From Bacteroidales bacterium (GTDB taxonomy: Bacteria; Bacteroidota; Bacteroidia; Bacteroidales; UBA10428), in NCBI GenBank assembly GCA_016938235.1, contig JAFGVA010000067.1:1-37678 (forward strand): DNA of 37,678 nt. The letters run 5' to 3'. Shown piece by piece: positions 17,911 through 27,200 of the stretch. How positions within the stretch are numbered: position 1 is the stretch's first letter; each line of letters opens with the position of its first letter. The position numbers and the translations under genes are program-made. The notes under the pieces were generated by a model. That model ran no database searches. It worked only from the letters and a program-made list of their open reading frames with translations, and was not told where the DNA came from.

Positions 17911-19176
17911 ATGAAAAAAAGCTACATCATCCTGATAATTCTGATTGTAATAATTCTTGCAGGTATTATCTCCATTAAACCCATTAAGAAAAGTTTATCG
18001 CAAAAGAATAATGAAGCAGGTATGGTTTTTTACAACCAGGAAGAATACGATAAAGCTGCTCCCCTATTTGAGAAAGCAACAAAACAAAACAAAGGGTTTG
18101 TAGAAGCATATATAAACCTGGCAAAAACTTTATTGATACTAAACAACAATCAAAAAGCCTTTGAAACAGCAAAGGCTGCTATTCAATTGGATAATAAATC
18201 CCCGGAGTTATTTTCAATATGCGGTCAGTCCAAGATAAATGAAGGCGATTACAACGCGGGTATTGATTTCTTTAATCAAGCCATTGAAATTGACAGTTCT
18301 TTTTCTATTGCCTATTACTACCGGGGTATTGCAAAAGCAAACCTGGGCGATTTAACTGCAGCACTTGACGATTATAAAAAAGCGCAGGAACTTGATGCCA
18401 CCAATGCTGAATATTATGAATCGAGTGTAGTTGTAAGAACAAAGCTGGAAGACTATAGCGGGTTAATAAAAGACTACAGTAAAATTATTGAGCTAGATCC
18501 CTCAAACACCGAAGCGTTTTACCAACGTGGCTATTTTAAACTAAATATTAATGACTTCGAGGGTGCAGTAGCTGATTTTGATAATGCGATTAAGTTGGAT
18601 AACAAATTAGGTAAGGCTTATTATTATAAGGGTTTGGCAAATGCTAAAAATGGGAAATATGATGATGGTATAAGCAGTTTTGAACAATCAGCTAAACTGG
18701 GTTACAAACCTGACATATCTTATTTTAATATTGGACTGGCTTATATGAATCAAAATAAAACCAAGCTTGCCAAAGAAGCCTTTATAAAATGTATAAGTGC
18801 CAATAAAGAAGGTGAAAAAGCCATGGAAGCCAGAAATAACCTTGGCGCAATTGAATTGATGAATTCCAATTTTGAGGCAGCAATTAAAGTGTTTTCCGGT
18901 ATTCTTGAAATTAACGATAAAAATACTGACGCTTTGTTTAACCGGGCATATTCCTACTATTCATTGAAAAAATATAAAGAGGCAATTCCTGACCTCGACA
19001 AATGTATAGTTTTGGGAAGAACAAATCCTGAGGTATTCTTCCTAAGAGGCGTACAATATATAGCTCAAAACGAATTTAAAACCGGTTGCGCCGATTTACA
19101 AACAGCTGCTGACGCCGGACATGCAGATGCAAAAAATATGATGGGAACCTATTGTGGAGGCTATAAACAGAAATAA
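17911..19176 (+). CDS. Membrane-anchored TPR repeat protein
   Basis: A 421-aa protein with one N-terminal membrane helix (ILIILIVIILAGIISI, about 5-22) and then about eleven consecutive TPR units over 35-400. The units show the usual W/L-G-Y-A-F-A-P pattern, for example NEAGMVFYNQEEYDKAAPLFEKA, AYYYRGIAKANLGDLTAALDDYKKA and AFYQRGYFKLNINDFEGAVADFDNA. The last repeat (GCADLQTAADAGHADA) is Sel1-like. It is a protein-binding scaffold, probably facing the periplasm; no enzymatic domain is visible. The next gene starts 58 bp downstream, so the two may be co-transcribed. The partner is unknown. Confidence 0.88.
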   Translation: MKKSYIILIILIVIILAGIISIKPIKKSLSQKNNEAGMVFYNQEEYDKAAPLFEKATKQNKGFVEAYINLAKTLLILNNNQKAFETAKAAIQLDNKSPELFSICGQSKINEGDYNAGIDFFNQAIEIDSSFSIAYYYRGIAKANLGDLTAALDDYKKAQELDATNAEYYESSVVVRTKLEDYSGLIKDYSKIIELDPSNTEAFYQRGYFKLNINDFEGAVADFDNAIKLDNKLGKAYYYKGLANAKNGKYDDGISSFEQSAKLGYKPDISYFNIGLAYMNQNKTKLAKEAFIKCISANKEGEKAMEARNNLGAIELMNSNFEAAIKVFSGILEINDKNTDALFNRAYSYYSLKKYKEAIPDLDKCIVLGRTNPEVFFLRGVQYIAQNEFKTGCADLQTAADAGHADAKNMMGTYCGGYKQK

Positions 19177-19234
19177 ATTAATAGATCCTGAAATTCGTCT
19201 GAAAACAAATTCATTCCTTAATATCAACTACACA

Positions 19235-20131
19235 ATGAAACCACTCAAAAAACTTTTCTTCATAATAACATCGGCTTTTATTGCTTCTACTGCCTTTACC
19301 CAGGCAGATACAACAATGAGATATAACGACACTCTCATAATAGTAACAAGCTATGAATATGACCTGAATTACGGAATGGACGACAAACACAAGAAAGTTC
19401 TTGAGCAACTCACCTATAGCACAAGCAAGCAATTAAGAAGAGAAATATATTTTAATCCAGCCACAAGCAAAATAAGTGGCTTCACTTATTTCTTTTACAA
19501 TAAAAACGGTGAAATTGAATCGGAAGAGGTCTATTATCCGGATGGAAACATCAACTATATCGTTGAATATACTTACGCTTCTGAACAAATTCTAACCAAG
19601 ACTATTTACAACTTAAAGAACAACTCACTAAGTTTCTCCGGAGATACAACTTATAAATACAAAACGGGAAATTTAGCCCTGGTTATTTCGAGAGACAGTC
19701 AAAAGAAGAAAACCAGCAAATTAAAGTTCAAATACAGCAACAAAACTACAAGTTCACTTCTGAAAATATATCCGGGAACACAACAAGTCACTAAAATAAA
19801 GTCGGCTAAAACAACTGAGGTTTATAATAATGATACGCTAATTAATAAAGAAATTGTAGAAATTTTCAATAACGGGGAATCAGTAACAACAACTATCACT
19901 TACCGTTACAAAAATCAGAAACTTAGCGAAAAGACCATTAAAAAATCTGATTCTGATGCAATCACAAAATATGAGTTTGATTATTATGCTGATGGCCAAT
20001 TAAGAAATGAAATTATCTATAAGGGCGATTCAAAGGAAAGGCATTTATTCATAAAAAAGGAACAGATTGTTATGAACTATGCTGGTTATAATTGTGTATT
20101 GTATAAGTATAAAGATAAAATGGGGGAATAG
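19235..20131 (+). CDS. Secreted protein with YD-like repeats, function unknown
   Basis: 298 aa from the ATG at 19235, which opens a classical signal peptide (MKPLKKLFFIITSAFIASTAFTQ, about 23 residues). A longer frame from 19154 would overlap the TPR gene and bury the signal, so it is rejected. The mature part is all-beta with repeated tyrosine/glycine strand pairs (YFFYNKNGEIESEEVYYPDGNI, YKYKTGNLALVISRDSQKKK, FDYYADGQLRNEIIYKGDS). These resemble RHS/YD or MORN-like hairpin repeats found in many uncharacterised Bacteroidota exported proteins. No lipobox or T9SS sorting domain is present. It follows the TPR scaffold gene closely and may act with it, but no function can be assigned. Confidence 0.75.
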   Translation: MKPLKKLFFIITSAFIASTAFTQADTTMRYNDTLIIVTSYEYDLNYGMDDKHKKVLEQLTYSTSKQLRREIYFNPATSKISGFTYFFYNKNGEIESEEVYYPDGNINYIVEYTYASEQILTKTIYNLKNNSLSFSGDTTYKYKTGNLALVISRDSQKKKTSKLKFKYSNKTTSSLLKIYPGTQQVTKIKSAKTTEVYNNDTLINKEIVEIFNNGESVTTTITYRYKNQKLSEKTIKKSDSDAITKYEFDYYADGQLRNEIIYKGDSKERHLFIKKEQIVMNYAGYNCVLYKYKDKMGE

Positions 20132-20271
20132 TTCTTAGTGATTGATAATCGGTGATCTGTACTCGGTGATCAGTGAATCATGAATAGTGAAAAGTGAATA
20201 GTGAAATATGAAGGTAAACTTTGAATTTTGAACCAGAAACTTTGAACTTTGAACCAGAAACTTTGAACTTT
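20132..20271. repeat. Low-complexity convergent spacer with GTGAT and AACTTTGAAC words
   Basis: The spacer between two converging genes starts with degenerate GTGAT-type heptamers like those at 9688-9867. It then holds two copies of a 21-bp unit beginning GAAACTTTGAAC at 20236 and 20257. The same 12-mer occurs at 10023-10034. The same two simple-sequence dialects therefore recur side by side in two places. Confidence 0.75.
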
Positions 20272-21291
20272 CTAGTAACGATTCAACCAGCGGTATCTTC
20301 GGGCATTATCTCCAAACCTCATAGCAATCATCACTTCGTGAGAACCGTAAGTTCGTGTTTTAATACTACTTAAAGTATAGTCAAAAGAATAGCCAAAATA
20401 TACTTGTTCAATCCTGGCACCACCATAAACGATAATACTGCTTCCTTTACCTCCCAAAGTTTCAGTGGCGATTTTAGATGTACTCCCTGTCCGGTATGCC
20501 AATCCACCCCAGTAATCTTCCTTGAAATAAGCGGTTGCATTGAAATCAAGCTGAGAAACAACATTTTCTGCAAACTTAAAGTTAAATGAAGGTTCAACAA
20601 AAATAAAATCGTAAGCAGGAATGCGATAACCTCCCATAAACATATATTGTCTTTCGAGACGAAGCTTACCCGAACCATCGGCCCAATTGTTTAACTTAAG
20701 ATAATTTTCCGACAGGTTCTGAACAGAAAAGCCTGCATATAAATTTTTGTCGGAGTAATAAACTCCAAAATTGCCATCGATAAAATAACCTTTTTCGGCA
20801 GTTATATCGATAAGATTATCATCGTATTCTGTGATAATCTCGTCTTTATTTAGCTGGAACTGCATACCGGTAAGTGACACACCAAACGACAACTGAGAAC
20901 GATCAATATCGAGATGGTAACTATAAGTTCCCTGGAAACCTGTTTTATTAAAAACGCCTACGTTATCGTTAAAAAGATAACCACCATAACCAACTCTTCC
21001 GCTTCTTGATTTTCGGGTAGGTTTCCTCCGGATTACTTTTCCACGCGACATGTAACTTCTCCTTAGCAGTCTTGTCTGCGCAGAAATTGCCACAGTGCGG
21101 GGCGAACCATCAAATCCGGCCCATTGTTTTCGGGCTGTCATATTTACTGCGGTATAACCTTCATGACCGGCAACCGCTGGATTCAATAGAAATTTATTGG
21201 TCCAGTATTGCGTATAAATAGGAAATTGCTGCGATCTGGCCGCTACACTGATTACTGTAAAAATTAATATGAGAATTATCCTTTTATGCAC
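20272..21291 (-). CDS. PorP/SprF family type IX secretion outer-membrane protein
   Basis: A 339-aa predicted beta-barrel with a signal peptide (about 1-21, ending ARSQ). It has the family's N-terminal signature QYWTNKFLLNPAVAGHEGYT followed by ARKQWAGFDGSPRT, and later alternating strands such as YGGYLFNDNVGVFNKTGFQGTYSYHL. By family knowledge, PorP/SprF proteins sit in the outer membrane beside the T9SS and are paired with neighbouring proteins bearing a type B (CHU_C) sorting domain. That is exactly the arrangement here, with the type B gene 228 bp upstream. Length is normal (about 300-340 aa). The intervening spacer contains a 72-bp dispersed element. No PorQ, PorV or core T9SS genes are in the window. 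Confidence 0.95.
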   Translation of the reverse strand: MHKRIILILIFTVISVAARSQQFPIYTQYWTNKFLLNPAVAGHEGYTAVNMTARKQWAGFDGSPRTVAISAQTRLLRRSYMSRGKVIRRKPTRKSRSGRVGYGGYLFNDNVGVFNKTGFQGTYSYHLDIDRSQLSFGVSLTGMQFQLNKDEIITEYDDNLIDITAEKGYFIDGNFGVYYSDKNLYAGFSVQNLSENYLKLNNWADGSGKLRLERQYMFMGGYRIPAYDFIFVEPSFNFKFAENVVSQLDFNATAYFKEDYWGGLAYRTGSTSKIATETLGGKGSSIIVYGGARIEQVYFGYSFDYTLSSIKTRTYGSHEVMIAMRFGDNARRYRWLNRY

Positions 21292-21432
21292 TAACTCTTT
21301 ATTAGTTTACTGGTCTTTGTTCGGTAAAAATAGATATAATTTTAGTAAGTTATTTTCCTGTGGTTTCGTTTCTTAGTTTTTAAATCCTGACTTTCTGGTC
21401 TATTTATGTCAATATCCCTGAGCTGTTTTTAT

Positions 21433-21504
21433 CGTCATCCCTGCGCAGGCAGGGATCGGTTATCTGCAATCTTTTATCCGATTCCCGCCTGCGCGGGAAT
21501 GACG
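21433..21504. repeat. 72-bp inverted-repeat element (REP/MITE-like)
   Basis: The ends mirror each other: CGTCAT at 21433-21438 and ATGACG at 21499-21504, with arms of about 27 bp that pair except for one shifted base. Each arm also has its own palindromic core (CCTGCGCAGG; CGCCTGCGCG). It is markedly GC-rich against its AT-rich surroundings. It lies between the type B gene and the PorP/SprF gene, inside the presumed operon. Confidence 0.8.
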
Positions 21505-21519
21505 CTATTTATAAAATTG

Positions 21520-22572
21520 CTACTTAATAATGTTAATATTACCCGTTATTGGCTCTATATGCATGTAATTCAGTTCCAAAACAAAATAATAAGTATCCAT
21601 TGGCATAGGTCTTCCTTTCGATTTTCCATCCCAAGGCTCATCAAACACATGCTCGGTGCGGTACACCAGTCTTCCCCAACGATCAAAAATTTCAAGTACA
21701 GCTTTCGGAAAATTTTCCATATGTGGTATTACCCAGGTTTCATTCTGGCTGTCATCGTTTGGTGTAAAAGTATTTGGCATGCCTTTAAACAAGCTTGCTA
21801 CATCGCATGGATAAAGCACTAGCGTATCATTCATGGTACAGCCATGTTCATCTGTTACAACAACTTCTATGGTGTCAATCAGTGCTTTCGAGGGGTATAA
21901 GAAATAAGGGTTTCCGTTATACACTTCCTCCCAGCCTGCCTCAAAGCTTGTCCAACTATAAAATGTATTATTCCCTGCATCTAAAGCTAAGGGATTCATT
22001 TCATCACATAAAATGGTATCATTCCCTAAATTAACCAGAGGTAGTGGGTGAACTACCAAATCAATGGTGTCGTATCGTACACACCCCATACCGTCAGTTA
22101 CTTTAACCCAGATTAATTCAGTTTCCTTTGCTGTGTATGAGGGCGCATAATTTCCATCGTGCCATTGCATCAAGTAAGGTTGAATATAATCTCCACGTGC
22201 ATCCAGAACAATTGAATCCTTATCGCACAACTCTAAAAAATTAACCCCTAAATCAACTAAAGGAGCTGAAATATTAATTGTCCCCATAGAAGGTACACCC
22301 TGACAACCAGCTTGTGAAACCTCAACAACTTCTATTGTAAAGTTTCCAACATTATACCCCCAAATCACTTCGATGGTATCCTGACCATCACCAGAAGATA
22401 TTACTCCACCAGACAGTGCCCATATAAATTCAGAGTTAGGGTATCCTTCCACACCATAATACTCCCTGCTTTCAGCACAGACAGTCCCCAAATCTGAGGA
22501 CTGTCCTATGCCAAAAGAAGTAAATATTGTACTAAAAGCTATAAGAACTACTATATATCTTATTATAGCCAA
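21520..22572 (-). CDS. T9SS type B sorting domain (CHU_C) protein with PKD-like domain
   Basis: A 350-aa secreted protein. The signal peptide ends near residue 24 (TSFGIGQ). The N-terminal PKD/Ig-like domain at about 30-100 has a disulfide-like Cys pair and the pattern CAESREYYGVEG ... FIWALSGG ... DTIEVIWG ... GC. Two further beta domains follow (Cys116/Cys164 and Cys189/Cys245). The gliding-type C-terminal domain at about 262-350 reads NTFTPNDDSQNETWVIP, VLEIFDRWGRLVYR, PWDGKSKG, PMDTYYFVLEL and PITGNINIIK. By family, this CTD directs export by the T9SS and pairs with PorP/SprF. It is unusually short for a CHU_C protein, which are often thousands of residues. The gene is 42 bp downstream of the 436-aa gene. 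Confidence 0.95.
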   Translation of the reverse strand: MAIIRYIVVLIAFSTIFTSFGIGQSSDLGTVCAESREYYGVEGYPNSEFIWALSGGVISSGDGQDTIEVIWGYNVGNFTIEVVEVSQAGCQGVPSMGTINISAPLVDLGVNFLELCDKDSIVLDARGDYIQPYLMQWHDGNYAPSYTAKETELIWVKVTDGMGCVRYDTIDLVVHPLPLVNLGNDTILCDEMNPLALDAGNNTFYSWTSFEAGWEEVYNGNPYFLYPSKALIDTIEVVVTDEHGCTMNDTLVLYPCDVASLFKGMPNTFTPNDDSQNETWVIPHMENFPKAVLEIFDRWGRLVYRTEHVFDEPWDGKSKGRPMPMDTYYFVLELNYMHIEPITGNINIIK

Positions 22573-22614
22573 TTTGAGACTTCTTTACAATTTTATAAAT
22601 ATATTATCCTATTC

Positions 22615-23925
22615 TTATAAACCCCACTGGTTGTTGATATGATAAATTGGTCCGGTAACAGGTGTTGGGAATACAATAACATATCCAACAGTTACAAGTG
22701 CAGAAGCATCCCATGTATTAGCTAATGCAGCATTATCATACCAAGACCATGTATTACTATTTATATTTGCATCATCTACACCACCAGCTGTACGATGTGC
22801 AATATAATCAGACTTACGAGAAATTTTCGCATTCCATTCATTTAAGTCAAATGCATAAACTGTAATCTCATTATTTAATGCAGTAAACGCTTGAGGCGCT
22901 GCATAAAGATTTGATGGTGTTGCATTAAATTCCATCGGATTTGTAGTCTGGTTTGCAGCAGTAGCACCATCAGTACCAAGAGGGCTTGTAGGGTTAGAAG
23001 TAAATGCAATAGGAGCACCTAATGTAATATCGGTTCCATCAAATGCTGTTGCGTTATAAGCATTGTAGATTAATCTCACATAGTAAGGAAACTCTTCATT
23101 TGTATTAGCAAAAGCAACTGCGGGATTTATTGCATTAACGTCATCCTCACAACCACTACCAAATTCTTGAACAGCAGCAGTGTTTATTGTAAATGCACTA
23201 GCAGCAGTACCATTGAATTGCGCATAAGGAGGGTTAATAGCATTAAAGAACATTCTTACTGTTTCACCAGCACAACTACCAAATGCGGCATCAGATGTTT
23301 CTGAAACTTCAAGATAATGAGCAGCAGTTGCAACAGCACTACCTGTTAAATCACCTCCGGCTGTAATTTCAACATAGTTCGTTACAGAAGCTTCTGCAAC
23401 ACCATCTAAAGCCCAAGAAAAAGATGAAGTTAAATTTGTTTCAATAGTTGCTTGAGTAGCATAATCTGCAGCAGGGGCTGTCCAGGATGGGTTATGAACC
23501 GGACTTGGATAAACCCAGAATGGCATATCCTGAGAATGTGTAATTTTATCCAGAGTATTACTTGCAGCATACTCTCTAATTGTTTCAGTAAAATTAGCAT
23601 TTAAGTATACATCTCTTGAAACATCAACAGCAGAAGCTACTGAGTTCCATTGAGTACCACCTGCATTACTAATTAAATAATTCGTTGAAGCATCTAATGC
23701 AACAGTAATTTGACCTGCTACTGCATCTCCGTCACCAGCGCCTCCATCAGTTGCAAGAGTAGTAGAAACACCAGTAGAACTATTTATAGAATATAATATT
23801 GCTCCATTAGCTGCTGTTCCATCAGAGTTATAAATTGTAAGCACACTCTGAGCAAAAGCTCCGCCTGCAAAAATTATAGCAACTGCAAAAGCTGCTAATA
23901 AACGATTTGTAAATTTTTTATTCAT
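22615..23925 (-). CDS. Secreted protein with C-terminal TGPxxHIxNxWG tail
   Basis: A 436-aa exported protein with a clean signal peptide (MNKKFTNRLLAAFAVAIIFA..., cleaved after GGAFA). The mature chain is rich in Ala, Thr, Asn and Ser, poor in Lys, and has two adjacent Cys (GSCAGET, GSGCEDD) that may pair. I recognise no domain. It lacks any T9SS sorting domain, yet sits between the giant protein and the type B protein. Its last 12 residues (TGPIYHINNQWG plus Leu) match the end of the giant protein (TGPQHHISNDWG plus Gln). The codons are dominated by GCA, ACA and TTA, suggesting abundant expression. It could be a repeating or linking subunit of a surface structure; this is inference. The gene is followed by the type B gene after 42 bp. 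Confidence 0.85.
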   Translation of the reverse strand: MNKKFTNRLLAAFAVAIIFAGGAFAQSVLTIYNSDGTAANGAILYSINSSTGVSTTLATDGGAGDGDAVAGQITVALDASTNYLISNAGGTQWNSVASAVDVSRDVYLNANFTETIREYAASNTLDKITHSQDMPFWVYPSPVHNPSWTAPAADYATQATIETNLTSSFSWALDGVAEASVTNYVEITAGGDLTGSAVATAAHYLEVSETSDAAFGSCAGETVRMFFNAINPPYAQFNGTAASAFTINTAAVQEFGSGCEDDVNAINPAVAFANTNEEFPYYVRLIYNAYNATAFDGTDITLGAPIAFTSNPTSPLGTDGATAANQTTNPMEFNATPSNLYAAPQAFTALNNEITVYAFDLNEWNAKISRKSDYIAHRTAGGVDDANINSNTWSWYDNAALANTWDASALVTVGYVIVFPTPVTGPIYHINNQWGL

Positions 23926-24221
23926 AATACCAAAATTTAAATGTTTCTTAATATTTGTAATTTATTTTTTCTTCTTCTTAATGTAATTCTCTAAAAGCAT
24001 TATACTGTATGGCTTTCAAAAAGTTTCAGCCTTATATAAATTTAGGTGGTTTTTTACATGTATGCTAATTTTTCTGTGATTAGAGTAAAGTTATTTTTTA
24101 TATTATTTATCATGAAAAATAGTTTTTCACAATTTTGAATAGAAATCCAACCCAGATAAGTATTTGTCTATCTTAAAGGTCCGAATCAAAATCATAAATA
24201 TTATAGGTATTTATACTCATT
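23926..24221. other. Spacer between the giant gene and the 436-aa gene
   Basis: 296 AT-rich bases. A short weak symmetric sequence (GAAAAATAGTTTTTC) lies near 24114-24128. No exact minus-strand TAnnTTTG box and no strong terminator was found. It may hold a separate promoter for the 436-aa gene, since the gap is long for an operon, but none is convincing. Confidence 0.4.
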
Positions 24222-27200
24222 TTACTGTCCCCAATCGTTACTTATATGGTGTTGTGGTCCGGTTTGAGGAACCCGATACACAACTACATTATATGTATCT
24301 GTACCTGCGCATGTACCATTATCCTCTTCAACAGAAATTGTTTCAGTTTTCTGCAAAGTTCCAACAGGCAATAAAAGACCCCACTGAATATCCATAGAGT
24401 TTACATCAACACCATTTGCTGCCTGCAGGGTTCCGCTTGTAACACTCCAGGTATAGGTGTTTCCTGAATTTAACAATGTAGTGTAAGTATCGATTGATCC
24501 TTCGCAGCTTGTTGCGCTGCCCGATATACTAGGTACAGGAACAGCAGAAACAGTCATTGTTACAGGCACTACACCCAAAGCCGATGAACAACCATTTGAA
24601 CTGGTTACAATCACATCTACCTCATCGCTATTTAACAGTGTTGTGGTATTATAGGTATTGGCTGTTCCTGATTGAGCCAAGCCCCCGTTTAAATAAAAAT
24701 CGTAGTTCGAACCTGTTCCAGCAGTAAAAATGACCAAATCGCCTGCGCAGATTGTTGCTCCGGTTGATGCACTTAAAGTAGGTATCGGTATTTCATTTAC
24801 TGTTACAGTTACATCAATATTTCCTACTTCATTACCAGAAGTACCATCACCATCAATATCAGACAGAGTATAAGTTGTTGTTACAGCAGGCGATACTGTT
24901 ACTGTATATGGACTGCTGTTTGTAGAATAGGGAGTTCCATTTAGTTGAAAGTTCCATGTTGTAACACCATTTCCTGTAAAGGACAGAATAATATCTGTTG
25001 ATTCTCCCTCACATATTTCAACATCTCCGCTGGTAATGCTTCCTGTAATGATTGTAATTGCAACTGAAGAAGCTAATGTAATATATTGATAACCTGAAGC
25101 TGAATAGTCAATATTACTTATACAGGCAATTGAACCTGAAGTTGCAGTACCTAAAATGGTATAAGTACCGCCTATTTGCTCCCATTGTGTTCCACTCCAA
25201 CCAACAATTATTAAATCGTTTAAATCTGTAAGAGCATTAGCTACATCACTGGAACCGTCAAGTGTTATTTTAACTTTACTTTGTCCGTTGCCAACAACGT
25301 CAATCGACCAATATTCCGATTGACTTACAGTACTAACACCAGTACCGACAGATGCAACATTTCCGACTGTATTCGGATTGCTAAAGAAATATTCAACAGA
25401 AACATCGGTATCAACGCCTGTCAGCCCGGTAATATCATTTATCTCAATTAGACCTAATCCCCCGGATTTGCCTACAGGGAATGTGAATACATCGCCACTG
25501 CTCATTACTTTTGTTAAAGGTCCGCTAATATGCGACGATGCTGATCCTGAAGCAGGTGATATGGTAGATGTCACTCCTATTCTAAGTGTATCTGTTGCTG
25601 AAGTTGTAATAACGCCATCGGTAAGTAGCAGCTCTCCTGCAATATTCACTGTACCTGACGAAACCGTAATACCGTTGGGATTATCAACTTCTAAAGTGTT
25701 TAAGGTACTATTGCCAGTAAAGTACCCCGATATGGTCTGATTAAGTGTTGATGTAAATATTACAGTATTTGTCAGGTCGGTTCCGGCATCAAATATTCCA
25801 TCAACTCTGGTTAAGTCACCTTTTATATCAATTTCATATCCATCATCAACAATAACCTGCATAGTTGCCCCACCATCAATTCTTAAATCTCCGTTTAAGG
25901 TAAGGTTATTTGAAGGAAGCCTCCTTAGTCCGGTACCGCTAAAAGTAAGGTTATTTATAAGTGCATGATCTCCGAGTACATCGTAATCGCTGCTACCCCC
26001 AAACTCAAGTGTACCTCCGGCCGATGAAAAGAAATCATCATAAACTCCTGCAGGAATAACTTCTTTTTCGGAATACAACAAACCACTACCTGTAACATTA
26101 CCAAAACGATGGCCAAATGTTGAACCAATATTAACAGTGCCCTGAATCTCTGTAGTATAACTCGACACAAAATTGGATGGAGTTGTTACAGTATGTCCGG
26201 AATTAATTCGAACCATGGCACCTCTGGGTCCACCTGTAATATTCGGAGTCCAGATAGTGTCTGTTGGCCAGTTTCCATTGGTATTTGTTTCGTAAAATGG
26301 TACCTGGTCAGGTATGGCATCATCGATACCTGCTGTATAGTCTCCACTTATCTGCTCATCGTCAACGGGACTGATTAAGCCAAAATCGAATATGCACCAC
26401 TCGTTGGTTTCATCGAATTTATCTACATCGAGGTATTTATTCCATAAACCTGAGCCATCATTTAATAATCGGGCAGTAATATAATCAAGCACGGTATAGG
26501 GGGCTGTAACTTTTACATCTCCGGGCATGTATTTCATATGGGCTGTAGCCCTGAATCCTGTAATATTATTCGAGTTCATAACCCAGTGATATTGCAGGAC
26601 ATTGTCAGCATCAACAATTGAAGGAGTTTCAACATCCTCCTGAATACTGGGGTGCATTTCATCGCCAGCTTTAACGGTTAAATATCCTGAATTTGAAGTA
26701 TTTTCAGTAATAGAAAGAGTTACAGGAGTATATTTCCCTCCAGAACCTATGGGATAAACAAAATTCTTTGCACCGGATGGTAAATATTTTCGAACGCCAT
26801 AATCGGTAAATGACACATTTGTTTGTATCATGTTTGTGGCAGAGAAAGGATTATCTTCTTCTATTTCAGCGTCAACTTCCAGAGTTAAAAGGTTTTTACC
26901 AATACCGAATACTCCATTGCTAAGCTTTAAGGTATCTGTAATAGTAAAATTATTGCCTAATGGTAATGTTACCCCTGATGGGTTATTAACTGTAAGCTTT
27001 CCGAAAATTCCTGAACCTGTAAGTTCTTGTTCGGATGAACCGTTAAAATAGAAACCTTCACCGGCCTGAGCCCCATGAATATGGGTGCCATCGAAATTAA
27101 CATCGCCTAATAAAGTAATGGTATTTGAACTGTCACGAACGATACCATCCTGAATATCAAGGTCGTTGTTAATGGTGATAGCAGCAATGTTTTCAGCCAG

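Noticed and set aside
19154-19234. Earlier start of the YD-like protein, overlapping the TPR gene
   Set aside because: The extension precedes a clear signal peptide beginning at 19235 and reads through the end of the TPR gene in another frame.
21406-21822. 138-codon plus-strand open frame over the 72-bp element
   Set aside because: It is made of the palindromic element plus antisense of the conserved CHU_C domain.
25378-25740. 120-codon plus-strand open frame inside the giant gene
   Set aside because: Antisense of repetitive Thr/Ser/Gly codons, which rarely produce stops on the opposite strand.
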